A stretch of DNA of 5,998 nt from Prolixibacteraceae bacterium (GCA_014380255.1 JACMKG010000045.1:1-5998), one strand, 5' to 3'. Numbered from the stretch's first letter, positions 1 to 5,712 are shown. Notes: a model not told the origin generated them from the letters alone. Numbers and translations are program-made.

Positions 1-55
1 CAAAAGGAGAAGTGGAAACCGGATAATAGTTCAATTGCTGATGTGCATTGCTGAA

Positions 56-84
56 ATTGTAAATTGTAAATCGTCTAATTGTAA
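56..84. repeat. Heptamer repeat ATTGTAA
   Basis: ATTGTAA occurs at 56-62 and 63-69. A diverged unit ATCGTCT follows at 70-76, then a further ATTGTAA at 78-84 offset by one base. The array sits directly before the hairpin at 86-120. It has the same 7-bp period as the ATTCAAC array at 1511-1531 but a different sequence. No function can be read from it. Confidence 0.6.
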
Positions 85-85
85 A

Positions 86-120
86 TAAAGGGATAACAAC
101 ATTAGTTGCTATCCCCTTTA
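86..120. terminator. Terminator-like hairpin
   Basis: The arm at 86-100 (TAAAGGGATAACAAC) pairs with 105-120 (GTTGCTATCCCCTTTA) around the loop ATTA. There is one bulged G and one A/C mismatch. An A-rich run precedes it and a T-rich run (TATATTTT) follows, as expected for a factor-independent terminator that could work in both directions. It probably ends a rightward gene lying left of the window. Two short open tails reach the left edge (stops at 24-26 and 52-54), but I cannot tell whether either is that gene's end. Confidence 0.6.
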
Positions 121-223
121 TATTTTCAGAAACCTTCAGCTGCCGGATCATTTATGGGTGGATAAATTTTAACCCGTTGGCCTTGCTTTCCTGTGAAATA
201 TACATCAGCATTTATCTAAAATG

Positions 224-355
224 GAACACAAATAAACACCAATAAAAAAGGCAATACACACCAATAGAGAACAATGTAAAAACACACAGGGGTCCATTAT
301 AACAGGTCATTCATTGGTGTTCATTCTGCTTTTATTTGTGTTCTATTTGTGATCC
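224..355. repeat. Two-armed inverted array of ~10-11-bp repeats
   Basis: The left arm has direct units ending in AAT: GAACACAAAT (224-233), AAACACCAAT (234-243), a diverged 12-mer (244-255), ACACACCAAT (256-265) and AGAGAACAAT (266-275). After a 37-bp spacer the right arm carries the same motif inverted: ATTGGTGTTC (313-322), ATTCTGCTTTT (323-333), ATTTGTGTTCT (334-344) and ATTTGTGATCC (345-355). The segment 224-236 is a perfect 13-bp inverted match to 331-343. The whole could fold into a long hairpin 28 nt past the stop codon of the leftward gene at 383, so it may act as its 3' end signal. It could equally be a dispersed non-coding element. Confidence 0.65.
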
Positions 356-382
356 TTCGTTCTTCCGGTCCTAACTTGTTTC

Positions 383-1207
383 TTAAAACAGCAAGCCGAT
401 CTTAATACCTGAGTTTATCACTAAAGGCGTATCATTCGTTCCCCCGAGGAAGGCAAAATGACCAGCACGATACGAATCATTCGATCCAAAGCCATAGCCG
501 GCACCAATGTGCCAGTCGACCAGGAAACGATCAGCAAACACCCATTGTTTGCCCACATTCAGCGTGAAAGCTGCCATGAAGATATTCTCTTTTCTAACAG
601 TCGGTCGTTGATTGTAGTAGTAATCGTAATTAGTGAAGGAATAGGACGAAAATGCGATCTCAGGCTTGAAATAAGAACCTTTCAGCAGGTGGGCATAACG
701 CATGCCCTTGAGATAAAAATCAGGGCTCTTGATAAACTTATAGCCCACTTTCAGGTAAGCGCCCGCGGCATCTTCATAGCTATCAAATTCCATATCATCT
801 GAACCAAGGCCAATGATGCCAAGACCTACTTCCAAACTCCTGCCGGGCTTCAGGCTGCGCTCGTAACTGAAAGCGGTGGCCCCGGTCAGAGGTGAGAAGA
901 AATGAAACTTGAGGGCATTCTTACGCTGGTCGGCATAGTTTTCCTTGCCATACATCGAATCCGACAATTCCATCTCGCGCCCATCACTAAAAACAATGCG
1001 CGCCACCTTGTTCTTGTCGACACCGAACAACAGGTCGTCGCGATAGCCTTCCATCACGTACTTGATCTCATCATCCCCAATCTCACGCACCTCGCACACA
1101 ATGGTCTTTCCCTCATGCAATACCAACTGATCGCCGTACCGCTGCTGAGCAACAAGCACCATAGTAAACAACAAAAGCAAGCAGGTAATTTTCAGTTTAG
1201 TCATCAT
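383..1207 (-). CDS. Secreted protein with small N-terminal domain and C-terminal beta-barrel
   Basis: This 274-residue protein of unknown specific function is probably in the outer membrane. Residues 1-20 form a signal peptide: K4 and K6, a Leu/Val-rich core, and likely cleavage after A20 (VLVA|QQ). C9 is not in a lipobox. Residues about 25-80 form a short beta-rich module (GDQLVLHEGKTIVCEVREIG, then DEIKYV, then KVARIVFSDGRE). It resembles the 'keyword-plus-K-I-Y' module often found at the start of secreted Bacteroidota proteins. Residues about 98-274 alternate polar and hydrophobic or aromatic residues in strand-length blocks, with many Tyr, Phe and Gly. The chain ends in Phe (KIGLLF), the usual last residue of outer-membrane barrels assembled by the BAM machinery. 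The start is MM; the first Met at 1205-1207 was kept, but the second (1202-1204) is equally possible. The gene stands alone, facing left. The barrel assignment is inferred from pattern, and no catalytic residues are recognisable. Confidence 0.8.
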   Translation of the reverse strand: MMTKLKITCLLLLFTMVLVAQQRYGDQLVLHEGKTIVCEVREIGDDEIKYVMEGYRDDLLFGVDKNKVARIVFSDGREMELSDSMYGKENYADQRKNALKFHFFSPLTGATAFSYERSLKPGRSLEVGLGIIGLGSDDMEFDSYEDAAGAYLKVGYKFIKSPDFYLKGMRYAHLLKGSYFKPEIAFSSYSFTNYDYYYNQRPTVRKENIFMAAFTLNVGKQWVFADRFLVDWHIGAGYGFGSNDSYRAGHFAFLGGTNDTPLVINSGIKIGLLF

Positions 1208-1380
1208 AGCTGTAAGATAAAAAGGTTTGGCATGCGTTTCCTAATCAGCAGTTGTAAAAAAGAAAGGCTCCTAATTCATATTCTGAAAAAATAAAGACCT
1301 ATTCCTTTCATTGTGTAAATCTACAATCTTTTAGTTAACATTTTATTGAATGGTTACAGAAAATCATTTTGAGGGAAGAA
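1208..1380. other. AT-rich spacer upstream of the leftward gene
   Basis: No gene is supported here. It must hold the promoter of the leftward barrel gene. Read on the minus strand, a TAGATTTA box (complement of about 1315-1322) partly fits the -7 pattern TAnnTTTG, but no convincing TTTG lies at the right distance, so no promoter is called. A weak 5-bp inverted repeat ATTGT/ACAAT lies at 1310-1327. Confidence 0.4.
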
Positions 1381-1428
1381 CAAAGTGCCTGAGTAACTTA
1401 GTGGCTGAGTACCTTAGTAACAAAGTAT
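1381..1428. repeat. Degenerate 8-bp tandem repeat, six units
   Basis: Six consecutive octamers run without gaps: CAAAGTGC (1381), CTGAGTAA (1389), CTTAGTGG (1397), CTGAGTAC (1405), CTTAGTAA (1413) and CAAAGTAT (1421). The shared pattern is C-W-D-A-G-T-N-N. The core C..AGT is invariant, while the last two bases vary freely. The array is in untranslated spacer between two divergent transcription units. No open frame or RNA fold explains it. Confidence 0.7.
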
Positions 1429-1443
1429 CAGTTTTCCATCGTC

Positions 1444-1475
1444 CCCTCGTGTTTTTTCGCCCCCTCGCTCCCTCG
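1444..1475. repeat. CCCTCG words
   Basis: CCCTCG occurs three times, at 1444-1449, 1462-1467 and 1470-1475. The last two are 8 bp apart, the same period as the octamer array just upstream. The block is pyrimidine-rich on the plus strand. It is weak as a repeat on its own and is listed because it lies within a cluster of short-period repeats. Confidence 0.4.
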
Positions 1476-1510
1476 TCTTTCATTTCCTGGCTCGCATCTT
1501 GCTATACTAC

Positions 1511-1531
1511 ATTCAACATTCAACATTCAAC
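1511..1531. repeat. Heptamer repeat ATTCAAC, three units
   Basis: Three perfect back-to-back copies of ATTCAAC lie at 1511-1517, 1518-1524 and 1525-1531, preceded by the partial match TACTAC. The array ends about 75 bp before the -33 box of the LapA promoter. A perfect three-copy heptamer may change copy number by slippage. No function is evident. Confidence 0.65.
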
Positions 1532-1604
1532 ATTTCCTTCTCCTTTACAATTACTTTTCATTGGACCCCAAAAACAGCCTTTCCTTATGAAATGATCGTT
1601 TTCG

Positions 1605-1636
1605 TTTGCTCATTTACAGGGTTTTGGTTAGGTTTG
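1605..1636 (+). promoter_or_regulatory. Bacteroidota-type promoter of the LapA-WbqC operon
   Basis: TTTG at 1605-1608 is followed by 20 bp and then TAGGTTTG at 1629-1636. This is an exact match to the -33 TTTG / -7 TAnnTTTG pattern used by the main sigma factor of Bacteroidota, with the expected 19-21-bp spacing. Transcription would start near 1643, giving a leader of about 13 nt before the ATG at 1656. The leader has no Shine-Dalgarno sequence, as is normal in this phylum. Confidence 0.7.
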
Positions 1637-1655
1637 TAGTTCAAATTCAAAAGTC

Positions 1656-1982
1656 ATGTCTGGTAAAGTAATTGTCTTTTTTGTATTTTCGGTGCTGCTC
1701 GTTATTTTCACCATTCAGAATCAGCTCGAGATCAATATTCGCTTTTTGGAATGGGAACTTAAGGAAGTGCCGCTGGTAATGGTACTGATAGCCGGTTTAA
1801 TCTTTGGATTCCTGCTGGCCATGATGCTACAGCTTCCTACCATCCTGAGACTAAAAAAAGAATTGAAGAAAGTGATCACTGAGCTTGAGAACGACAATGT
1901 AGTTGCTGATGCCGATGAAGATATGAATTCGGAGGGAATAAGCATGGGAAGCGACTATAAAGGAGGATTTTTTAACGATTAA
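1656..1982 (+). CDS. LapA-domain (DUF1049) inner-membrane protein
   Basis: This is a 108-residue membrane protein of the LapA/DUF1049 family. Two hydrophobic segments are clear, at about residues 4-20 and 38-58. Between them is the family signature: the first helix ends in FTIQNQ (18-23), then INIRFLEWEL (26-35). After the second helix comes a charged stretch likely to be helical or coiled-coil (RLKKELKKVITELEND, 65-80). An acidic, low-complexity tail rich in Asp and Gly runs to the C-terminus. In enterobacteria the related LapA works with LapB in lipopolysaccharide assembly control, but small DUF1049 proteins in Bacteroidota have no established role and I see no LapB partner here. It is the first gene of an operon, and its stop codon is 2 nt before the WbqC start. 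The start is supported by the promoter just upstream. Confidence 0.85.
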   Translation: MSGKVIVFFVFSVLLVIFTIQNQLEINIRFLEWELKEVPLVMVLIAGLIFGFLLAMMLQLPTILRLKKELKKVITELENDNVVADADEDMNSEGISMGSDYKGGFFND

Positions 1983-1984
1983 AC

Positions 1985-2629
1985 ATGACATCCAGCCCCG
2001 GACTTTTACTGAGCACCGCTTATTGCGGCCCTGTAAGCTATTTTGCAACCCTGGCAGCCTTTGCCCGCTGCAACATGGAACAGCACGAGCATTTTATCAA
2101 GCAAACCTATCGCAACAGGGCCATCATCCTGGGTGCTAACGGGCCCGTTTCGCTCATCATACCCGTCGAGAAGGGACGCGAACAGAAGATTAAAATCCGC
2201 GATTTGCGCATCGCCTACGACGAGGATTGGCAGCGTAACCACTGGCGTACCATCTTCTCGGCCTATAACTCCTCCCCTTTCTTCGAATATTATGCCGACG
2301 ACCTGGAATCTTTTTTCCGCAAGAAACATATGTTCCTCTTCGACTTTAACCTGCTCCTTACTCAAACCCTGATCAAGGCCATGGAACTGCCAACCAAACT
2401 ACTCCTGACCGAAGCTTTCGAACAGGTACCACCCGATACGGTTAACATGAGGGAACATTTCAGCCCCAAGGCACACCGGCAACTGTCAGGCTCTTTTTTC
2501 ACGCCCCAGCCCTACACCCAGGTATTCGGCGAGAAATTCGGTTTTGTACCCGACCTAAGCATCCTCGACCTGCTCTTCAACGAAGGCCCCTCGGCTCTGT
2601 CCATCCTGGAAGAAAGCTGGAAAAAATAG
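1985..2629 (+). CDS. WbqC family protein
   Basis: This 214-residue soluble protein is of about the usual length for the WbqC family. Family landmarks appear in order: STAYCGPVSYFATLA (10-24), where relatives have a Pro-Gly-Tyr-Phe-like opening; KQTYRNRAIILGANGP (39-54); SLIIPVEKG (56-64); NHWRTIFSAYNSSPFFEYY (85-103); and the C-terminal FVPDLSILDLLFNEGP (187-202). There is no signal peptide or membrane segment, so it should be cytoplasmic. WbqC genes were first noted in O-antigen and capsule clusters, and the family is thought to take part in modifying sugar nucleotides, but the reaction is not settled. The gene follows LapA after 2 nt and is probably translated from the same transcript. Its coding DNA is visibly richer in C at third positions than LapA or the metallopeptidase. 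No terminator-like hairpin is seen after its stop. Confidence 0.88.
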   Translation: MTSSPGLLLSTAYCGPVSYFATLAAFARCNMEQHEHFIKQTYRNRAIILGANGPVSLIIPVEKGREQKIKIRDLRIAYDEDWQRNHWRTIFSAYNSSPFFEYYADDLESFFRKKHMFLFDFNLLLTQTLIKAMELPTKLLLTEAFEQVPPDTVNMREHFSPKAHRQLSGSFFTPQPYTQVFGEKFGFVPDLSILDLLFNEGPSALSILEESWKK

Positions 2630-2689
2630 AGCTTTCCACTTCTGTAATGGAGATCGGATAGCCCTAACCTGCCTTCTACCTGGCCCAAT

Positions 2690-2792
2690 AATAATTCGGA
2701 TATAATACGGACATAGTTCGGATATAGTTCGGATATAATTCGTATCTTGTCGAATAATCTCCGTATTATTTACGAATTAAAACCGAATCAAG
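2690..2792. repeat. Bipartite 11-bp repeat array before the DUF6266 gene
   Basis: Five forward units of exactly 11 bp are contiguous: AATAATTCGGA (2690), TATAATACGGA (2701), CATAGTTCGGA (2712), TATAGTTCGGA (2723) and TATAATTCGTA (2734). After the spacer TCTT (2745-2748), four units of the inverted motif follow in the same 11-bp register: GTCGAATAATC (2749), TCCGTATTATT (2760), TACGAATTAAA (2771) and ACCGAATCAAG (2782). The last ends one base before the ATG at 2794. Two cognate pairs share their variant bases: 2702-2711 is a perfect inverted match to 2760-2769 (ATACGG version), and 2736-2744 to 2771-2779 (TTCGTA version). The array fills most of the spacer, so it must contain or overlap the gene's promoter and leader. 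It could be an operator array or a foldable leader. Confidence 0.75.
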
Positions 2793-2793
2793 T

Positions 2794-3417
2794 ATGGCCC
2801 TGGTAACAAGCAATGGCAGCACCAATATTGTCGGCAAAATTGGTGAAGTGGTATATGTACCCTACAAAGGGGGCACGTATGTTCGAAAAGCGCCGACCAC
2901 AAGAAAAGGAGCACGCACCCCAGCAATGCTTTTGAACCAGCAACGCTTTGCCTGCATGCACAGGTTCTGCGCCCAGTTCAAGCATACGCTCATACCCCAG
3001 ATATGGAACGATGCAGCCACAACAAACAGCGGGTACAACCTCTTTATGAAAGCCAACAGCCCGGCCTTTGCAAAGGATGGAAGCATTGCTGAGCCTTTGC
3101 TGTTGAAATTCTCAGTAGGTGCCCTGTTGTTGCCAAAGGAAATGTCGGCCCAAAGGACAGCCCCTGAATCGAACACAATACAGGTAAGCTGGGCGAAGGA
3201 AGATCATATACGTGGGTTCCGGTTATTGGATGAATTGATGGTCATTTCGTCTGATGGGGTGAAGTTCTCGCTTCTAACATCCACAGGCCTTTTAAGAAAG
3301 GATTTGCAGGGTACTTTTGAATTGCCTTTACTGGCTGCCCAACCCGGATACCTTTACCTGTTTTTTAGGAGTGAAGACAGAAGGGAATTTTCGGCCAGCC
3401 GTGGGTTTAAAATTTGA
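2794..3417 (+). CDS. DUF6266 family protein of unknown function
   Basis: This 207-residue protein resembles DUF6266, a Bacteroidota family without known function. The N-terminal half (about 10-95) carries the recognisable pattern: NIVGKIGEVVYVPYKGGTYV (11-30), then RKAPTTRKGARTPAMLLNQQ (31-50), RF at 51-52 and a helix around MHRFCAQFKHTLI. Next come W71 and a Tyr-Asn-Leu-Phe segment ending in KANSPAFAKDG (86-96). The C-terminal half (about 104-207) looks like an all-beta, fibronectin- or Ig-like domain: LKFSVGALLLP, NTIQVSW, VISSDGVKFSL and GYLYLFFRSEDR. There is no signal peptide or membrane helix. The start at 2794 matches the family N-terminus and abuts the 11-bp repeat array. No neighbour suggests a role. 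The family assignment rests on recalled sequence pattern; the domain split is inference. Confidence 0.72.
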   Translation: MALVTSNGSTNIVGKIGEVVYVPYKGGTYVRKAPTTRKGARTPAMLLNQQRFACMHRFCAQFKHTLIPQIWNDAATTNSGYNLFMKANSPAFAKDGSIAEPLLLKFSVGALLLPKEMSAQRTAPESNTIQVSWAKEDHIRGFRLLDELMVISSDGVKFSLLTSTGLLRKDLQGTFELPLLAAQPGYLYLFFRSEDRREFSASRGFKI

Positions 3418-3696
3418 GAATATTTCCGGAAGTCATGGTTACAGTTTTCAATGCTTTTTTAATAGTTTCTTTTCAGTTGTATCATTTACAAATATTTATG
3501 ATAAAATTAATAAGAGCGAGTTCTGGGATGGATGTTTTGGCTACGAAGGTTGAGGCAAAAGATAAGGTTTCATTAATCAGCATATTCTGCGTTTTAATGA
3601 AGTAATTAATTAATCATGCATTTTTGCATCAATTTTAGCCATCAATTTTGTCAATAATATAGTCCTGCCCCGTCATGCCGCTAAGCTACCAGATAT
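3418..3696. other. Gene-free AT-rich spacer
   Basis: No supported gene. Short open frames here lack family features. Small items visible are a direct repeat CATCAATTTT at 3627-3636 and 3640-3649, and a short hairpin ATGCA-TTTT-TGCAT at 3616-3629 that is too weak to call a terminator. There is also a lone CCGTCATGCCG at 3670-3680, the reverse complement of part of the element at 5900-5910. Confidence 0.5.
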
Positions 3697-3745
3697 CCCA
3701 AAGGGATTTTATATACGCCTGAAAGACGCTTTATAAAATTTTGGG
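3697..3745. repeat. Inverted repeat overlapping the metallopeptidase promoter
   Basis: CCCAAA (3697-3702) plus ATTTTATA (3706-3713) are mirrored by TATAAAAT (3732-3739) plus TTTGGG (3740-3745). This gives 8 + 6 paired bases with a 3-nt GGG bulge and an 18-nt loop. The right arm covers the candidate -33 box TTTG at 3740-3743. It may be an operator or a cruciform that competes with polymerase binding, or a leftover of an interspersed repeat. A smaller hairpin ATCCC-AAA-GGGAT (3695-3707 region) overlaps the left arm. Confidence 0.5.
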
Positions 3746-3773
3746 TTAGGTGGTAATTTTTTGCCTACTTTTA
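3740..3773 (+). promoter_or_regulatory. Candidate promoter of the metallopeptidase gene
   Basis: TTTG (3740-3743) lies 22 bp before TACTTTTA (3766-3773), a partial match to the -33 TTTG / -7 TAnnTTTG pattern. Spacing is slightly longer than the usual 19-21 bp and the final G of the -7 box is missing. Transcription would begin near 3780, about 20 nt before the ATG at 3801. Confidence 0.4.
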
Positions 3774-3800
3774 TTCACTGAATCATCAACCCAACTTATC

Positions 3801-5483
3801 ATGAAAAAAATAACCTCAATTACCATGGCCTTGTTCTTGATGGCGATGGTTTCGTGCACTTCAAAACAGGAAAAGATGGAGAATAAATTACGGGAGTTTA
3901 TTGCCAACGTAGAGCCTCAGGTAAAAGCACTGGTGCAGGAAGCGTCCATAGCAAGCTGGGATGCTTCCATTACCGGGAAGGCGGAAGATTATAAAAAATC
4001 GGAAGACGCTCAGCTTAAATTGGTAACCCTTTTTTCCGATACGGTTCTCTTTGCTGAATTAAAGTCGATCAAAGAATCCCAAGGGGTAAAGGATTCTGTC
4101 CTGAATCGGCAAATGGAAGTGCTTTATCCAAACTTTCTGAGAAACCAGGTAAAGAAGGAACTGCTTGAAAAGCTTGTTGTAATGAGCTCGGAACTGGAGA
4201 AAAAGTATTCGAATTTCAGAGCCGATTTGAGCGGAAAGAAAGTATCGGATAATGAGATAGAACAAATTCTCACTTCGTCGACCAACTCCAGCGAGCTGGA
4301 AGCTTCTTGGAAAGCTCATAAAGCAATCGGGAAAGAAGTTTCGCAGGATATTATTGCCCTGGTTAAACTAAGGAATCGGATTGCCAAAGATCTGGGCTAT
4401 GAAAACTATCATACCATGAGCATGATTTTATCAGAACAGGATCCGGAAGAAGTGCTGAGGCTTTTTGATGAACTCGATACCCTTACAAAAGGTACTTTCG
4501 CAGGTTTGAAAAATGATATGGATGACTATTTTGCCAAGCATTATAAACTTTCAAAGGATCAATTAATGCCCTGGCATTACCAGAACCGCTTTTTCCAGGA
4601 GGCTCCCAAAATTTACAATGTGGATCTGGATAAATTCTATAAGGATAAAGATATTGTTGCACTTACCGAAGAATTTTACAAAGGCATCAACCTGGATGTT
4701 GCGGATATCATTCAAAATTCTGACCTGTATGAAAAAAGCGGCAAGAATCAACATGCCTACTGCACGGATATTGATCACAATGGCGATGTGCGGGTACTTT
4801 GCAATGTTAAGCCTACGATGAACTGGATGAACACGATGCTTCACGAGTATGGTCATGCTGTTTATTCCAAATACTACGATCCTCAAAAGCCGTATCTTTT
4901 GCGCGATGCCGCTCACACTTTTACAACCGAAGCCATTGCTATGATTATGGGCCGCAATGCCACCAACCCGCAGTGGATGGCAGACATGAATATTGTTACT
5001 GCTGAGCAAAAGAATGAAATTGCGGAAGTATGTCAGAAATCAATGCGCCTGGAGCAGCTTACCTTCAGCCGTTGGGCACAGGTGATGTACCGTTTCGAGA
5101 AAGCTATGTATGCCGATCCTGATCAGGACCTGAACGCTTTGTGGTGGAAGCTGGTTGAACAGTATCAACTGCTTAAAAAACCAGAAGGAAGGAATGAGCC
5201 GGACTGGGCTTCGAAAATACATGTGGCGCTTTACCCGTGCTACTATCATAACTATCTGATGGGTGAATTATTAGCTTCCCAATTATTTTACTATATTTCT
5301 GATAACGTTTTAAAAAATAAGGATTATAGCAATGTAAGTTTTGTGAATCACCCGGAGGTAGGGCAATACCTGAAAGAGAAGGTTTTTATGCCCGGAATGT
5401 TGTATGAATGGAATGATATGATTGAACGTGCAACAGGCGAAAAGCTTACTGCAAAATACTATGCGAAACAGTTTGTGGAATAA
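3801..5483 (+). CDS. Lipoprotein zinc metallopeptidase, M2/M3 superfamily
   Basis: This 560-residue zinc peptidase belongs to the gluzincin group that includes angiotensin-converting enzyme (M2) and thimet/oligoendopeptidases (M3). Residues 1-18 are a lipoprotein signal ending in the lipobox MVSC, so C19 is likely lipidated. There is no acidic run right after C19, which favours a periplasmic-facing anchor, although surface display is possible. The active site is H348-E349-Y-G-H352. The third zinc ligand is E377, 25 residues after the second His, which is M3 spacing; ACE has 24. A downstream IHVALYPCYYHNYLMGEL block (473-490) has H474 plus Y481, Y482 and Y485, matching the His/Tyr groups that stabilise the transition state in M2 and M3 enzymes. 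The N-terminal half (EASIASWDASITGK, 47-60; KLRNRIAKDLGYENY, 189-203) is helical and M2-like. It probably trims short peptides. An upstream GTG at 3750 in the same frame is rejected because it lies over the promoter. The gene is single and ends in a strong terminator. Confidence 0.88.
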   Translation: MKKITSITMALFLMAMVSCTSKQEKMENKLREFIANVEPQVKALVQEASIASWDASITGKAEDYKKSEDAQLKLVTLFSDTVLFAELKSIKESQGVKDSVLNRQMEVLYPNFLRNQVKKELLEKLVVMSSELEKKYSNFRADLSGKKVSDNEIEQILTSSTNSSELEASWKAHKAIGKEVSQDIIALVKLRNRIAKDLGYENYHTMSMILSEQDPEEVLRLFDELDTLTKGTFAGLKNDMDDYFAKHYKLSKDQLMPWHYQNRFFQEAPKIYNVDLDKFYKDKDIVALTEEFYKGINLDVADIIQNSDLYEKSGKNQHAYCTDIDHNGDVRVLCNVKPTMNWMNTMLHEYGHAVYSKYYDPQKPYLLRDAAHTFTTEAIAMIMGRNATNPQWMADMNIVTAEQKNEIAEVCQKSMRLEQLTFSRWAQVMYRFEKAMYADPDQDLNALWWKLVEQYQLLKKPEGRNEPDWASKIHVALYPCYYHNYLMGELLASQLFYYISDNVLKNKDYSNVSFVNHPEVGQYLKEKVFMPGMLYEWNDMIERATGEKLTAKYYAKQFVE

Positions 5484-5492
5484 CCAAATCGG

Positions 5493-5552
5493 CCCATCAA
5501 AAGAAAACGAGGGAGTTCTGTTTTAGGACTCCCTCGTTTTTCTTTTGATGGG
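5493..5552. terminator. Long factor-independent terminator hairpin
   Basis: The arm at 5493-5518 pairs with 5526-5552 around a 7-nt loop (TGTTTTA, 5519-5525). The inner part is GC-rich (CGAGGGAGT with ACTCCCTCG), flanked by A4 on the left and T5 on the right. The outer part extends the stem by ten more pairs (CCCATCAAAA with TTTTGATGGG). Only one bulged base and one G-T pair interrupt it. It begins 9 nt after the metallopeptidase stop. The A-run on one side and T-run on the other suit termination in both directions. Confidence 0.88.
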
Positions 5553-5635
5553 GGTATTATCAATTTGTTGCTAAGTTTCCCACGGTCTTTTAAACCGAAC
5601 CTCCAGATGAATAACTTGATAAGATGAAATCTATC

Positions 5636-5712
5636 CCGGGTTAGTATCACCGCTAACGCGGCTTTGTTTGCATGGCATGCCATTCTACCATACTTTGACC
5701 GCTAACCCGGCT
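5636..5712. repeat. Nested direct and inverted repeats
   Basis: A 15-bp direct repeat, ACCGCTAACGCGGCT (5649-5663) and ACCGCTAACCCGGCT (5698-5712), differs at one base. CCGGGTTAG (5636-5644) is a perfect inverted match to CTAACCCGG (5702-5710) and an 8/9 match to CTAACGCGG (5653-5661), so two alternative hairpins compete. A perfect 12-bp palindrome ATGGCATGCCAT (5672-5683) lies between them. No gene overlaps the block. Confidence 0.6.

Noticed and set aside
1..54. 3' end of a rightward gene at the left edge
   Set aside because: Two frames have short open tails (stops at 24-26 and 52-54); too little sequence to choose or to recognise a product.
458..1294. Two plus-strand open frames (458-802 and 902-1294)
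   Set aside because: They lie mostly opposite the barrel protein gene, show no signal, domain or family pattern, and have no promoter. The minus-strand frame has a signal peptide and barrel ending.
1350..1595. Plus-strand open frame of 81 codons
   Set aside because: It translates the octamer, CCCTCG and heptamer repeats into low-complexity peptide; no family features.
2690..2792. CRISPR array
   Set aside because: Units are 11 bp and contiguous with no unique spacers, and the second half is inverted.
3317..3605. Short plus-strand frames at the end of and after the DUF6266 gene
   Set aside because: One overlaps the DUF6266 gene in another frame; the other has no ribosome-binding or family support and is rich in AT-coded residues.
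3616..3629. Hairpin ATGCA-TTTT-TGCAT as terminator of the DUF6266 gene
   Set aside because: Only five pairs, low GC, no T-run, and about 200 nt after the stop.
3750..3800. Upstream GTG start that would add 17 residues to the metallopeptidase
   Set aside because: It would put the -7 box inside the gene and place a second hydrophobic stretch before a complete lipoprotein signal starting at 3801.
4563..5009. Minus-strand open frame of 148 codons inside the metallopeptidase gene
   Set aside because: It is the antisense of the zinc-site region; the plus strand holds clear catalytic motifs.
5636..5712. Integron attC-like site
   Set aside because: The CTAAC and GTTAG boxes do not fit the RYYYAAC / GTTRRRY core pattern, and no integrase is present.
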